Positions 1 through 12,049 of a DNA stretch of 64,000 nucleotides are shown here, one piece after another (the stretch's first letter is position 1; every line of letters starts with the position of its first letter). Origin of the DNA: Heterocephalus glaber (Eukaryota > Chordata > Mammalia > Rodentia > Bathyergidae); contig NW_004624732.1 in the NCBI RefSeq assembly GCF_000247695.1, forward strand, positions 43,535,796-43,599,795. The letters run 5' to 3'. The notes beneath the pieces are model-generated. The model searched no databases. It worked only from the letters and a program-made list of their open reading frames with translations, and was not told the origin of the DNA. A program made the translations under genes and the position numbers.

Positions 1-2780
1 TAAAGATACGAAGGAGTCTAAATTGTGGGAATGGCATCCTTCTGCATCTGTTTCTCTCACAAACCTATCAAATATCTAATTTTTGGCATGACTGCTGACT
101 CCGACCGGGGGATGACATAAACCAGCTTTGTGGTTACATGTTTCACTTTTAATCTCATGGAAATAAAAATCAGCATTGAAATGTCCCTTTACATGTGACA
201 ATTTGGGACTCTTTTCCAAAGTCCCGGCAGAGGGGCGTTAACCTGGTTAGGCTTAACACACAGCATATGTAGGAGAGTCGAACTTTTTTAAGCTATAGGC
301 ACAAGGCAAACTTGCCTTCGGTGGACTTTTGATCCCCTGTGAAGCAGAAGCTACAAACAATGGGGGCCATATAAATCAGGGCTAGCAAGATACAACAGTA
401 TAGCCAGAAATACACACACTACTGAGGAGATGGAGTAGCTCACTTAGTAACCATACACCTTCTGTGTGTTTTGTCTCTTCATAAATGCAACAAGACTAGT
501 AGAGTATTTCAACCATTGTGGGTTCACTACTTAGTAGAGGGAGAATCCAGGCTTTTCATTAAACAATAAATATAGTATGGAAAGTTAAAAAAAAAAACCA
601 AAATGGTTTGGATATGGTCCAGATTGGAGGAAGTCCATAAAAATAGATCCCAACTGCTTATAAATGAGCAAAGGGGAGGGGTCTGCTTACTTTAAAGACA
701 CCATGGCAAAGAAACATAAATGCCAGCAGCCCAGCTAACACTTATGGGATGACAGGGAATCACCACTATAGCAAGTGTCAGACTACTCAGAGGTTCAAAT
801 CTATTTCTATAGCCCATGGAAATGTACTGATATTAAGGCCAGGAAAACACTCTTCAGTTCAGTACCGAATAGTTGCTTTCCAGAGCAAAAGCCTGAATTG
901 GCCCCTCTCCACCCAGCCTATACATCCCTCTGTGCAATGTAGACTTTATGGAGCCAGGCATGATCTGTTCAGTGCTGAGGCCCGATTCTCTCTAAGCACT
1001 GATATCAATATCATACATTTCAAATACAAGGGAGGTCTGGGCAGGCTTAATCCCCCAAGCCCAAGTAAACCGAACATAATCTCTAGGGAGGCTGCTGGCA
1101 TAGAGCAAAATGACAGTGTTACTGTATATGCTCTCACATGGGTAGCAAAATGGGTCCCCATCAAAGACTAGGAAAACAGGCATGGTGAGAAGGGAGGAAT
1201 GAGGTCACTCTAGGTTTCTGTCTGACCCTTAAAGACAATCCAATCTTGGCTGTCATCTGGCAGTGTTGTATTTAGTTTGATAGATACAATTACATCTCTC
1301 TAGCCAGATAATTACAGTACAGTGCATCTTCTATGTATTGGTGGCTTAGCAGAATTAAGAGCTATAAAATCCTTCTGTGTGTGTTACAGGGCTTTCTTTT
1401 TCTTCCTTAATACAGATTTCCTCTCACCCTCTCCCCCTGCCCAAGGAAAAGGAAAGGAAAAGAATTGCACGCAAATTGTGCATTCTGATTCTGAATTATT
1501 TTGTAAACGTTTCATACAAATCCATCAAGCCTGTCCTAGGCTGAATTGCATTGCAGCCAACTTCTTTACTAAGAAAACTGATTCTTATTTACTTCTTACC
1601 CTAAGGAGAATCATGATGAATTGTAATAGTATAGCCCCCTACTATTAGAAAATCCCCCCTTTTGGCCAGGGGTGCTTTGAAATTCATAAATCAGGAGTAA
1701 GCCTGATTTTTTTTTTAATTTTAGACAAAAAAGAAGATTTCTACAAGTTTCAAACTCAACCTTGATAACTACTCGAAAGCCATACATTTTCCTGTTTTTG
1801 TCACATCAATGAGTAGTACATTATTCTGATACTCTGTTAAAAGACCCTTTAATTGCAAACTGGCCTTCAATTTTTAACAGAATCTGCGACTGCCAAGCAG
1901 TATTTTATTTTGTATAAAAATTAAGATCATCTCTTTCTATTTTAGCACACACACATTTAACTGGAGATGTTGTGGACTACTTAGCAAAATAAATATTACT
2001 GGGAGATAAATGAGTAGTTTTCTAAATGCTATTTCTATTCATTGAAATCTGGGATAAAAAATTTATTATTTTGGATAGAGATAAACATATTGCTATGCGT
2101 ATACTGTAGTATAGACCCCATCAATATCATCCAAGATGACATCATAATATTTCCTATTCCCCCATAGAAAATGTGCTGCATTATTTGTTGGATAAAAAGA
2201 TACTACATGTTCTTGAGAAGATTCTTTATTTTTTTAATTCCTAGAATTAAAAGTATAGCATAAGAAAAAATTACTAACTTCATCCACTACCAAGTCACTA
2301 ATGTTAATAATCTATTACATATACGTTTTCTATGCTTAAGGAACCAAAGAAACCTGCAGACTCTGTATCTTTACCCAGGGATCGCTTCCTGGTGGTGAAT
2401 GTAAGCAGCTCTTCTGTGGCATGGAGCAATCACTAGGTGCAGTAACAGTACACTGCAATGTGCAAAGAGGGAAATGAAGACGAGCTCATCCAAAGGAAAC
2501 TACACAGGCATTTTAGATCAGCCCAATGCAATTATCCAAGCTGGAATCATTCCAGGACACCAAGCCACACACTAAAGGTAAGTAAATTGAACGGCGTTTC
2601 TACTCAATTGCAGAACAAGCCACCTTGTCTCTGACAAGACTGGTACTTGTTCTATTTATTTGTCTTAACTTTATAAATACTGCTGGCCAAATACCAGCCA
2701 CTGTCACAGGTAATGAAGGATGTAGACCATCTGACTGAGAGGTACCCAGGACTCTTCAGGTATCAAAAAGTGAAAAGAAA
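1..2780. other. Unique intergenic sequence, no gene seen
   Basis: No repeat family, exon or RNA gene is recognisable here. The longest ORF (749-1171, plus, 140 codons) overlaps antisense ORFs of 63-72 codons and has no recognisable domain. A short A-run lies near 585-597. Stretches around 1700-2340 are strongly AT-rich. Confidence 0.6.
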
Positions 2781-2849
2781 ATATTTTTAGAATTTGGTAT
2801 AATGCATTTGTTTACTGGGTACTCAGGGAGACTGTTTTCCAATCCATCT

Positions 2850-3235
2850 GACATCTATCTGTGACCACATGACTGAGTTCTGGCCAATAGAATGTGGGAG
2901 GAAATAAATACTTGAATTCTACTTCAGACATAAAGTGCCCATCTTTATCTCTTCCCCCACCCTCTCACACACTCACACATACATGCGCGCACACACACAC
3001 ACACACACACAGACACACATATACACTCACAAACGTTTACACATCTTGAAGTGAAATTCTGGAAGACTACAGATTGAAAGAGTTAAAATCCTCAAGTCAC
3101 TGCTTAGAGGTTGGCTACCCAGGAGATGCACTCAAACATCAGACCCTATGAACAAAGGAAAAATACTTTTATTTTGTTAAGATTGGGAAGCCTTTGCTAC
3201 AACTGCTAGAGGTGCTTTGACTAGAATGCCCCTGA
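2850..3235 (+). mobile_element. Ancient LTR-like repeat (MaLR/MLT1-type?), interrupted by a CA repeat
   Basis: The left part (ccacatgactgagttctgg, then ccaatagaatgtggg) and the right part (cttttattttgttaag, then a degraded 'taagccactgag'-like stretch and a decayed 'ctgactaat'-like end) resemble the head and tail of an old mammalian LTR-like repeat. The middle is replaced by a CA-rich microsatellite. Family assignment is by eye. Confidence 0.4.
2989..3011. repeat. (CA)n microsatellite
   Basis: About eleven uninterrupted AC dinucleotides, flanked by degenerate CA-rich sequence from 2965 to 3035. Confidence 0.95.
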
Positions 3236-3591
3236 TAAAAATGGAATTCCCTTGAATTGCAAAATTGAGAAAGTTGAAGACACATTCCAGGATGCAAGGA
3301 TGCTTTAAGTTGCATTTTCATTCATTGCTTATGGGAGTATAAGACTTTTACTAGTGTTCTGAAAGGGAAAATAATCAAAATATATTAAACCATAAGGACT
3401 TTACCTAATTCATATGCTTTGATATCGTATACTTTACAACTTGAAATTGTCCTTGGGGGAAAAATCAAAATTAGTGTCCAAGATTTTTCCACAGAACATT
3501 GGTCGCATAAAATGTCAACAACAGAGAAATAGCTAACTTAGCTTTGGTACATTTATATTAGGAAATACTATATAGTCAGTAAAAATTATGT

Positions 3592-3770
3592 ATCCAGTGA
3601 ATATTTTACTCATTTACTTACTCAATAAACTAATGTTTATCTAGCATCCCTTACATGGCAGGGCTTAACCTAGATGCTGGGGATATAACAATGAACAACA
3701 ACAGCAAAAGTTCCTGCTTTCATGATTTGTATATATTTCATGGTGAGGCAAAAAACAAATGAACCAATAA
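3592..3770 (-). mobile_element. L2 LINE 3' fragment
   Basis: On the plus strand it reads as the complement of an L2 tail: 'ctcaataaactaatgtttat', then a cancelled 'cattacatggcaggg' motif, 'agatgctggggatataaca', 'atgaacaacaa' and 'ttcctgctttcatg'. This is the usual order of the degenerate antisense L2 3' end. Confidence 0.75.
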
Positions 3771-3857
3771 ATAAAATAATTAACACTAATAACAAATTGG
3801 GAAAGTTCTCCATTGAGAATCATTAAGTAAAATATGTAATAGGTAGGAAATGTGTAT

Positions 3858-3901
3858 ATATACATATACATATACATATATATGTATATGTATATGTATA
3901 T
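3858..3901. repeat. Perfect 44 bp AT-rich palindrome
   Basis: Built from TATA(CA)-type units. The 22 bp on the left of the axis (between 3879 and 3880) are exactly complementary to the 22 bp on the right. A second short inverted repeat follows (atccca at 3900-3905, tgggat at 3910-3915). It could extrude as a cruciform. Confidence 0.9.
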
Positions 3902-3919
3902 CCCACATATGGGATAAAT

Positions 3920-4880
3920 GTACACATACAGTACCCTACACCCAGAACCAGAAAGAAAAAAGGTTAAAAATAGTAAAATTGTAACATTCATATGCAAGTT
4001 TTCTAATCATGAGCAACTCAAAGGCCATGAAACATATAGATTACTTGCATTGCAGATTATGAATTTGAAAAATTAGAAGTACAGCACCAGGGTGGAGGGA
4101 TCAATTTACATAGAGTACAACTGTAGTTGGGCAGCCCATCAGCAGCCACTGCTCAAAATAATACTATTGTTACAAATAAAGTAACACTCTGCAAAGTGAT
4201 TTAAATTCCTCCAAAGACAACATTATTTCTTTTTTCCAAATTCTTAAAAATACAAAAACATTGATGGGTCTAAATAGAAGCCAACTTCTGGAGCTGATGA
4301 CAGAAGTGAAGAAATGTGACAAGGAAGAGCAGGGAAGAGGTGTTTAAGTTGGGTACTTAACCAATGGGTTCATCACTTCCTCCCTGGAAGTAAGCAAAAC
4401 TAACTCAACCTTTTCAGGCTGTATTCCAGGAATGCAAAAATTACTCATCTAGTGAAAAATTTTTAGTCACTAGTGTTCTGAAGTGAACATTTACATTTTT
4501 TATTAAACCATGCTGTTTTTCAGGGGAAACTTATATGCCATGCAAGGGATGAGTGAATGTCAATTTTTCGTGTGCTCAGTATGTCCACTTGGAATTGTCA
4601 AGTGTCTAAAACACGTCATAGTGTTCATAGTGATTAATTTTGTGCTGAGGAATTGGAGGTTATTTCTGTTTTCTCTTCATACTTTTCTTTCTCAAAAATT
4701 TTCTGAAGAGAGTACAGCTTGCTTTAAATTTTTTTTAAAAGAAAATACAACACATTCATATATATAAACAAAAGCAAAAAGCCCTCTTTTTCTCACAAGA
4801 GTTATGAATGAGAAGTTTGGGGCCATATCTGGAACACCTTTTCCACTGTAACACCACACTGCCTCTGCACAGGTGGAAGC
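3920..4880. other. Unique sequence, nothing recognised
   Basis: Contains ORFs of 79 and 85 codons on opposite strands around 4510-4931, neither with a recognisable motif. Confidence 0.5.
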
Positions 4881-4889
4881 ACCATCAAC

Positions 4890-5272
4890 AGTGTCAGGTT
4901 GTTGTGGCCCATGTCTAGATGGCCCACTCAAAGCCTCATGCAGTCTTTTTGGAGGTAGCTGAATCTGGACTGTGTGATGCTGGGATTAAGGGTGTGTGAT
5001 TACTAAACCACTACAAGTGAGTGATTGGTTTTGCACCACTCTAATCCTGGTAGTCTAGAGGGGCAAAAGGGGGCAGAAAGATGCTGTTAAGGTCTTTTGT
5101 TGCTTTGCTACTGTCTGCCATGAACTGTTATCCCTCTACCACCCTACCTTGGAGCCAGCTGATTGCTGAAACTTCTGCAAACTGTAAGCCAAATAAACCT
5201 TTCCCCGTTTAACTTTGGATGTCGGGTATTTTGTCTCAGCAATGAGAGAAAAGTAACTAAGATAGAATTATT
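4890..5272 (+). mobile_element. LTR-like repeat, 3' portion (rodent MaLR-type)
   Basis: The end of the element is clear: 'aaactgtaagccaaataaac' (an AATAAA-bearing polyadenylation region), 'ctttccccgtttaac', 'ttttgtctcagcaatgaga' and 'aaaagtaactaagatag'. This is the typical tail of rodent MaLR-class LTRs. The 5' boundary is unclear. Confidence 0.6.
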
Positions 5273-5275
5273 TTG

Positions 5276-6265
5276 TTGTAGTCAGAGTTTGCAAGGGAGT
5301 AGTTTTAATACAGGACACATAATTTATAGGATTATTTTATACTATTCACCCAAAAGGTCAAAAGCAGAGGAGTGCAAGAGATCTAGCCGAGCACTAGAGA
5401 CCCAAAGAATCCATCCTAGGGTCTGGATTTCACAGCAATGTCTCTCACAAGTCCAGCTGAAGGCCTAGAGTCCAAGGCAAGGTCCTCCAGGAGTCCAGCC
5501 AATGGCCTAGAGCCCATGGCAATACCTCATGCTTGTCTGTATGGAAGATCTGCACCAGGAAGGCCCAAAGGCTAGTGGTTGAAGCTAGAGAGTCTACACC
5601 AGCAGGGTGAAGGATCTGTGCCACCAGACTGAGGGATCTGCACTAGAGCCAGGAATCCATGCTCAAGGTAAAGACCAGAGCTCCGCTGATGAGAAGAGCA
5701 GCTGTTCCCAGCAACAGGGAGGAATCCGAGCTACTCCAAAGATGAGAGAACAGCCAAATTTTCATCAGGAAAACCCCCTGCAGCAAGCATCTCCAAGAAA
5801 ATCAACACCAAATGATCTTCCCCTCCAGTTTTATGATGTTGGTAACAATCTTCAGGGGGGTCTTCCACACCAAGAACCATGCTGACTCAGTTCAGCTAGA
5901 CATTCCAAGTTGACCATTAGTTAATACATCCCATGGGTCATTGGTCCAAGTCCACATTGATCCCACCAGGCCATCACCTGGCAGGAGAGCTTAGGTAATG
6001 CCTTTGGGCTCCATGCCATCCCCCTTGAAGACACATGAATCATCAAGATGCTTGGCCCCCTGAAAAGGTGACCTGCCCCACCTAATCCATTCTCATTTAT
6101 CAGTTCTGACCAAACCCCCACAAGTCAAGTCAAGTCTGCAGATAGCACTTCAGAAGCACCCTATTTCCACAGAGATGACTAGGAGAGCTTGTTCTTAACT
6201 AAAGTCAATGAAAACATCAATCTTTGGGCATCCTGTACATATGCAGAAGGGGCTGCAGTTCCGGA
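5276..6265 (-). mobile_element. Ancient LTR-like repeat (possibly MLT1-type), antisense
   Basis: It begins with 'gtagtcagagtttgcaa' and ends with 'catcaatctttgggcatcc', the antisense layout of the same family seen at 13490-14022 (sense) and 62065-62525 (antisense). Internally it carries imperfect tandem units of about 42 bp (5440-5481 and 5482-5523, both with agtccagc and ggcctagag) and several 'gatctgcaccag'-like units at 5548-5640. The 92-codon ORF at 5607-5885 lies inside the repeat and is not a gene. Confidence 0.5.
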
Positions 6266-6309
6266 CATATCCCACCAGAACTAACTCTTCTTGGCAGTAG
6301 TGGAGTGAG

Positions 6310-6425
6310 CTAAATCAGGGGGTTGGAAGGAACCTAAATAAAACATCTAGTCCATCACCCTGCTGGCAATTTTCCAGGCAGGTAGGTATTTAGCCTGTTC
6401 TTAAAGCTATCCACTGATCTGAGAA
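6310..6425 (-). mobile_element. CR1/L3-like LINE remnant
   Basis: 'gttggaaggaacc', 'acatctagtccat', 'caccctgctgg' and a 'tattctgcttgaa'-like region match the antisense pattern of old mammalian CR1/L3 3' ends. Highly diverged. Confidence 0.35.
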
Positions 6426-6429
6426 AAAA

Positions 6430-8160
6430 GACAATGATATTTATATCCAGGAGGTTTTCTAACCAAATGTGTAATATTTACCATCTACACAATCTGCAGT
6501 AGTTCAAAATGTAGTAAGATTGAAAGTTAAACTCATTGATCACAGGAATTACAGTGGAATAAAAAATATTTTGCATTACATACTGTATTTTTCCTCAAAA
6601 ATTTTTGATGAAGAATTCATAAAATGGCATCTGTAGTTTAGGGCAAAGAATGAAACATTCGGCAGTTGACAAACAGTGTAATTTCCAGAATTCAGATAGG
6701 AAATACTCAGCTTTTAGTCATTCTTGGCACAATTCTATGCAAGTTAAGAGCAAGATTTTAACTTCTTCTCTGGGCGGGTCATTACCTGGGCGTAACATGA
6801 TGGCTTTTAAGCATCTCTCCTGTCTCTCAAATTTACATCCTTGATCACAAATATAGTTTAAGAAAATATAGATAAATTATCAAAAATTTTTGGTTTGGAG
6901 GACATTCTCTGCTCCTCTAGAGAACCATTATTTTTCTACATAAAGTAAAACAAGTTCTGTGTTTAGTTTTTAGACAGAAAAATGAAATTTGACAACATCC
7001 TGGCCAGATTTTGTAAAGAATTTCTTCCACCCCAATCCCTTAATTCTTTTCTTTACAAACCCTTTTATTCAGATTTTGGAATTTGAGCTGTTTAAGAGTA
7101 GGCAGGTAATATTCCCTGATGCTGATGCCCAATATAATGACAGTGGTTAGCAACCTTCAGTGATTTTGTTGTTGCTTGCTCAACCTCAGCTCTGTTCCTC
7201 TGGTGCCCTTCATCCTGAGCTGATGTGAGCGTGACAAGTCCACATTCAAGTATTCATCCTTGACATTTTCTAGGGATAATGATGCTACATCCACACTGAC
7301 AAAGTTCAGACCTCTAAGAAACCATGGTTGGTCCCAGGGTCTGAGCAAAACCATGATCAGGCCAGTGAATGTGGGACAGAGCAGTAAGAAACTCCAGGCT
7401 GTGGACAAGCCTTTGGGAAAGCCATAGAAAACCTGCCTCCAGTGTTGAGTCTTAGTTCCAGTGTCCTATAATGTCGTCATCCTTAAGCTTTCTCTGGGAT
7501 CGCTGCTAGAAGCATTGGAGACAGTGAAGTCTATTTCTTTCAGAAACCTGTCTCCAAAGCTAGTACTACTGGGAGTGAGTTTGGCATTCACAGCTTACCC
7601 TTAAATGGCTCCATCCTATGCCTTGTGGAAGGAACAGCGATTTCAGACATAAGTTGCTACAAAGACTGTTTTTTAAGTTTTATCCTTCCTATACAGAAAG
7701 TTTATGAAAATGGCCAAACTTTCCCATCCACTTAGTACACATAAAATAGCCAAATATATTATGGAAAAAAATGTTCCCATGTGTTATCTTCCTTTCCCAG
7801 TAAACAGGAAAAAAAAGAATTGTAAATCAACTAGCATAGTCTTCTGGAAAGAGAATCACACTTGTAGTTTAGAGGCAGAGTTCTAGCCATATGCTGTCAT
7901 TTGACACTGTTATAAAGTAGGTACACATGTACTCATATACAGTGTGAGATATAGTTCTAAATCATCTGTAAGATAATCAAATCCCAGGAAGCCCTGGATA
8001 TGTAGCAACGTGGGAGTTCCCCACTGGGAGGATAGAGTGAGCTGAGACAGGCAGGACTGGGGAGAGGATATTCTATATTCAGGACCCTGAAACAGTAAAC
8101 CCAAGGGCAGACCAAGCCAGCATGCACATCTAAGTTATGATCTAATGGTAAGACATGGTA
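6430..8160. other. Unique sequence, nothing recognised
   Basis: No repeat or exon is identifiable. The longest ORF is 83 codons (7157-7408, minus), without a recognisable domain. Confidence 0.5.
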
Positions 8161-8175
8161 ACACATCATCTAGGG

Positions 8176-8371
8176 CAGTGGTGGCAAACCTCTGGCATGT
8201 GTGCCACAGTGGGCATGCAGACCCCTCTCTGTTGATATGCAGCCAAGTTGCCCCAGCAGCCAGGCACTGGATAACAGCTCACAGAGGGGCAATGTTTGTC
8301 ACCTGACCATAAACAACTGGGTTTGGGGTTGTAGTCTGGCCACTAGATGTCTGAAAGTTTCACTACCACTA
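8176..8371. mobile_element. hAT-type non-autonomous element (MITE)
   Basis: It starts 'cagtggtggcaaacctctgg' and ends 'agtttcactaccact', an imperfect inverted copy of the start. The first 30 bases parallel those of the 81 bp MITE at 16190. A 10 bp direct repeat (catcatctag at 8164-8173 and 8377-8386) flanks the element a few bases out from the termini, consistent with a degraded target duplication. No transposase is encoded. Confidence 0.7.
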
Positions 8372-8659
8372 GTTGTCATCATCTAGCAGTGCCTGAGTCA
8401 CCATTGAGAGAGGTTGGTGGACGAGAGAGAAGTAGATCCAGCCTTAGTCCACTTATTGGCAGGACCTAAGGGAAGAGAAAAGAAATGGCCCATTGATAAG
8501 GGTAAACTGACCTCTAGACCCAGAGAGGAATGACAAGCAAGGCCAGCACCAAAAAATCAGCACAAGTTGCAGCCAGATTGAAAAGCAGGCACATCAGGGA
8601 GAAAGGCCGAGACCTGCCTGATTCCTCTATTTTTAGAGGACACCACTTGCTGGGGCCCC

Positions 8660-8765
8660 ATGATGCATGCACTGTGCTAGGAAGCATCATCCACGTCCCT
8701 CATTCCTTACCATAATAACTCTCAGAAGTAGTCACTGCTGCACCCACCAGCAAAGAAAAAAGTCC
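8660..8765 (-). mobile_element. MIR-like SINE remnant
   Basis: 'gcactgtgctaggaagcatc', then 'ataactctcagaag' and 'cagcaaagaaaa', follow the antisense MIR order (size-range motif, 'ctcacaacaaccc', 'gaggaaactgag'). Strongly decayed. Confidence 0.4.
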
Positions 8766-8937
8766 TTGCAGCATTTCTCCAAAACTGTGCCATGGACAAT
8801 GAGCTCAATAGCTACCTATGTAGATTGGGCAATGCTGTTTACTACAGCCACTCCCCCTTCTTTTACTTATACTCTTAGACAATCACAATGCATATTAAAA
8901 TCTTTGTGGTAACCTGTATTAAAGAAGTGATTATCCT

Positions 8938-9018
8938 GGGTCTGGGATTTAGCTCAGTGCCTGCCTCACAAGCAGAAGGTCCTTAGTTCAATCCCAGGTA
9001 CCAAAAAAAAAAAAAAAA
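8938..9018 (+). mobile_element. ID-family SINE
   Basis: tRNA-like head 'ctgggatttagctcag' (A box), B-box region 'agttcaatcccag', 'gtacc', then a run of 16 A. Slightly shortened between the boxes. No convincing target duplication. Confidence 0.9.
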
Positions 9019-9160
9019 GAATTTCTAATGAAACCATTACCCCATTATCCCAACAAACATGCACATGTATGTAATTGTTATTTCAGAAACATTTATATCT
9101 TTCTGATCTAGTGTCCTTTGTAATTGTCTCTGAAAATCTGAGAAATGTGTATCATACACA

Positions 9161-9240
9161 AAGTATTAAACAGGTATAAAATATAAGTATTAAACAGGTA
9201 TAAAATATTATAACACAAAGTATTAAATAGGTATAAAATA
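9161..9240. repeat. Short tandem triplication
   Basis: The unit aagtattaaacaggtataaa recurs at 9161, 9185 and (one change) 9218, with spacings of 24 and 33 bp. Probably local slippage. Confidence 0.85.
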
Positions 9241-9805
9241 TTGTTTATTGTGGTCAATGTGTGCCCATGGAAATAAGTAAAATGGTTGTATTAGAAGCCA
9301 TCAATAAAAGGTTGGCTCTTATATGGTATAGATCTACGAAGACAATTGCCTTGTGTGGCTGAAGGTCTAAATTTCTAGCATGATACAGACCACAGATGGG
9401 GGATATATTTCAGCTTATAAAAATATACCAAATGAATGAAGAAAAAGTAGAAATAGTATCATGTTCTATCACTGTAGAATAAATTTTCTTTGTAGGGTTG
9501 GAGGAGGACAATAAATTCCTCCCACAGTATGCTCAAATAGTGGCACAGTTCTGCCAGAATGGGCCTCCTATTGTAATTTTGTATTCACAGAATGTTTTCA
9601 CTAGAAAGCGTCTTTCCCAGATGGTCTCTGCCATGTAGACAATGTCACTTTAGAGAGAATGGTGGATTTTCTACAGTCTCCATCCCCTAATCAGTCACTG
9701 GTACTACAGCCTTTGCCACGGTGGGAGATTCAGCTCTTGGAACCTGGGTATATGTATTTGTTGGGGTGGAGGTAGAAGAAAGGAGGTCTCAGAGGATATT
9801 CTGGA

Positions 9806-9846
<41 letters not shown>

Positions 9847-9849
9847 ATA
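9806..9849. repeat. (AAAT)n microsatellite
   Basis: About eleven uninterrupted tetranucleotide units. Confidence 0.97.
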
Positions 9850-10089
9850 TTTTTAAATGGAGCTTCCTGGAGCCTTTAATGTGCTAACTTGTGCAGAAGT
9901 CTCCTGAGAATGGGCCAACAAGACTGGATGGACTATATAGAACTTTCTAAGCTATAAATGGATCATGGATCATCAGGTGATCGATCGGTAGTGGGCTGCT
10001 GCATTGGATTATCTCACTTGCCTTTGTATCCTCAGCCATAGCTACTGCTCAAGTGTAATGTAATGAATGAACATGATAGCGTGAATGCA

Positions 10090-10280
10090 CACAGTTACCC
10101 ATAGCAGACTTTCCACAAATAATGTTTCTGAATAACCTGCAGGTAATGGAGAAGCCTTTATTATTCCCTCTTTGTACCTGGGGAAACTGAAATTCACAGG
10201 AGTTGAGTCATGTAACTTCCTCTGAACAGCCAAGTCTATACCTCCTGCCTCTAAATCCAAAAAGCTTCTCCTGTGCCACT
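10090..10280 (-). mobile_element. MIR SINE, antisense
   Basis: 'ttattattccctctttgtac', 'ctggggaaactgaaattcac', 'agtcatgtaacttcctctg' and 'agtctatacctcctgcctct' follow the antisense MIR consensus order (gaggaaactgag, agtaacttgcccaaggtca, tctgactcc). Confidence 0.6.
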
Positions 10281-10369
10281 CCCTCTGACCCCAGGGTGCT
10301 ATTTACAGCATAACCACACTGTCACCTGTCACGATGTCATGTCTACACAGAAACTGACTTTTCGTTAAG

Positions 10370-10930
10370 TTCTCTTAGTAAACCCAGTGGGAGCCTCACA
10401 TTTGCGAATGCAATTCTTTCGAAAGCTTATGATCAGAAAACATGTGCTTTCCAATTTTTCCCACATATGCCACTTCTTAGCTGGCCTATCACTGAAGGTC
10501 TGCACAGTGTGGTCTGTTTCAGGCCCGTAATCATATCACCATTGTAATGAGTGGCAAATCCTAGGTCATTTACACATTAAAAGGAGGCTGAGATGCATGG
10601 AAAAACCCAGCCCCCATTTGTCTAATGAAATTAAAGCTCTTAGCCAAATACTGGTCCTGAAAAGACATGTTTGGGAGGGGCTCTCCCTCCCCTGCCTCTG
10701 AAGAAGAGGGTGAGTGTTCTTTATTCATGATCCCGCCTCTACCTAAATCACTCCCACAATGGGGTCTCTAAACCAAGGGGCCCTGGCAGGGAGCATGATT
10801 TACGCATAGCAGAGGCCTGGCAGGGTTTACAAAGGCATTATGACTAGTTATTTTCAATGACAATTGGAGGGAAAAGTAAAGCAGCAGAGATGTTCTGTGG
10901 CTTGGCAGGCAAAGCAGTAAACTGCCTGCT
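10370..10930. promoter_or_regulatory. Candidate conserved noncoding block
   Basis: Repeat-free and compositionally balanced. It holds several transcription-factor-like words close together (ctaatgaaattaaagct, tttattcatgat, gtttacaaaggc, gacaattgg). Conservation cannot be tested here, so this is inference from texture only. Confidence 0.25.
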
Positions 10931-11524
10931 TCCTGGCTTCTCCACTAAATGGCAAAAAAGAAGGTTCTGGCCACACCTGATAGAGTAATTATTTTGAGAT
11001 ATTTTTCACATTCCCGGGTAACTGAGCATAGTTATGAAACAAGTGTGAATGATCCAGCACTTGGGGCAATGACACTGAGCATAACTGTGGAAGGATCCCC
11101 TGGTTCTATGCTGAGACATGGAGTGGCCAGCTTATGCCATCAACCTCTGTCCAGATACCCCAGAGTTCCCCTTGGCTTTGAAACTGTCTGAACTCATTTT
11201 GAAGTGAGGTGAAACAAAACAAGACAAATATATCTGGATGTAAGTGTCAAAGTCAAGACTCTATTTCAATCATCAAATTAGTTACTTGCAGTATATAGGA
11301 TGCTCTCATCTATTCCTGAATGATAAAAACAAAGACATACTGTGGAGTATTTGTTTCTGAGCACATAAGTGGAGGCATCAAGGCAAGAATCTGTGTAGAA
11401 GAAGAGCCAAAATATATAAAAAATAACTAACAGCTTTCATTCCTCGCTTAAACAACTGCTCAATGACAAACACACAAGAAAAAGAGAACAAAGTATGCTC
11501 ATATAATACTCAAACCCACACCTC

Positions 11525-11800
11525 TGAATGAGACCAGGTGAGTTTGCTGAGAATCCTGTTATTCCATTTTTCTTACCTTGTATGAAGCTACACTATCCAG
11601 ACACTAATTCCAACCTCATCCTCTACCACTCTTGTTCACTCCCTGTTCTCCATGCAAGTCTTTTTTTCTCTTCCTTATTTGTATCAAACTCATTTCTCTT
11701 CTGAACCATCCTCTGCCTATAATATCTTCCCCAAGATCTTCACTCACCTCGTTCTCTTATCCAAGACCCTTGTGGGTTCCCAGTATAGATCAAACATGTT
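11525..11800 (+). mobile_element. L2 LINE fragment
   Basis: Pyrimidine-rich sequence with 'ccaacctcatcctctacca', 'ctgttctccatgcaag' and 'cccaagatcttcactcacc' follows the sense L2 ORF2-end region. The two overlapping ORFs of 63 and 72 codons here are products of this. Confidence 0.55.
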
Positions 11801-12049
11801 CAAATATACTCACATTGCACTAGCAGAAGAAGTTATACAAAATTGCAACTGTTGTGTTGCAGCTGATTAGTTACAACTGGCATTTTAAATAAATATTAGT
11901 TATTTCAATTTTACAATATTCTCTCCATAAGTTAATTCCAATAACATTTTTTCAGGGCCTGAAATACTTTCTTGGGCTCTTAAAAAAATAGCCACAGATA
12001 TCATGCTCTAATCTCTAATAGATGAAATAGTCCTGCTGTTGCCATTCCA

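Noticed and set aside
749..1171. 140-codon plus-strand ORF
   Set aside because: No domain, no splice context, several overlapping antisense ORFs; consistent with chance.
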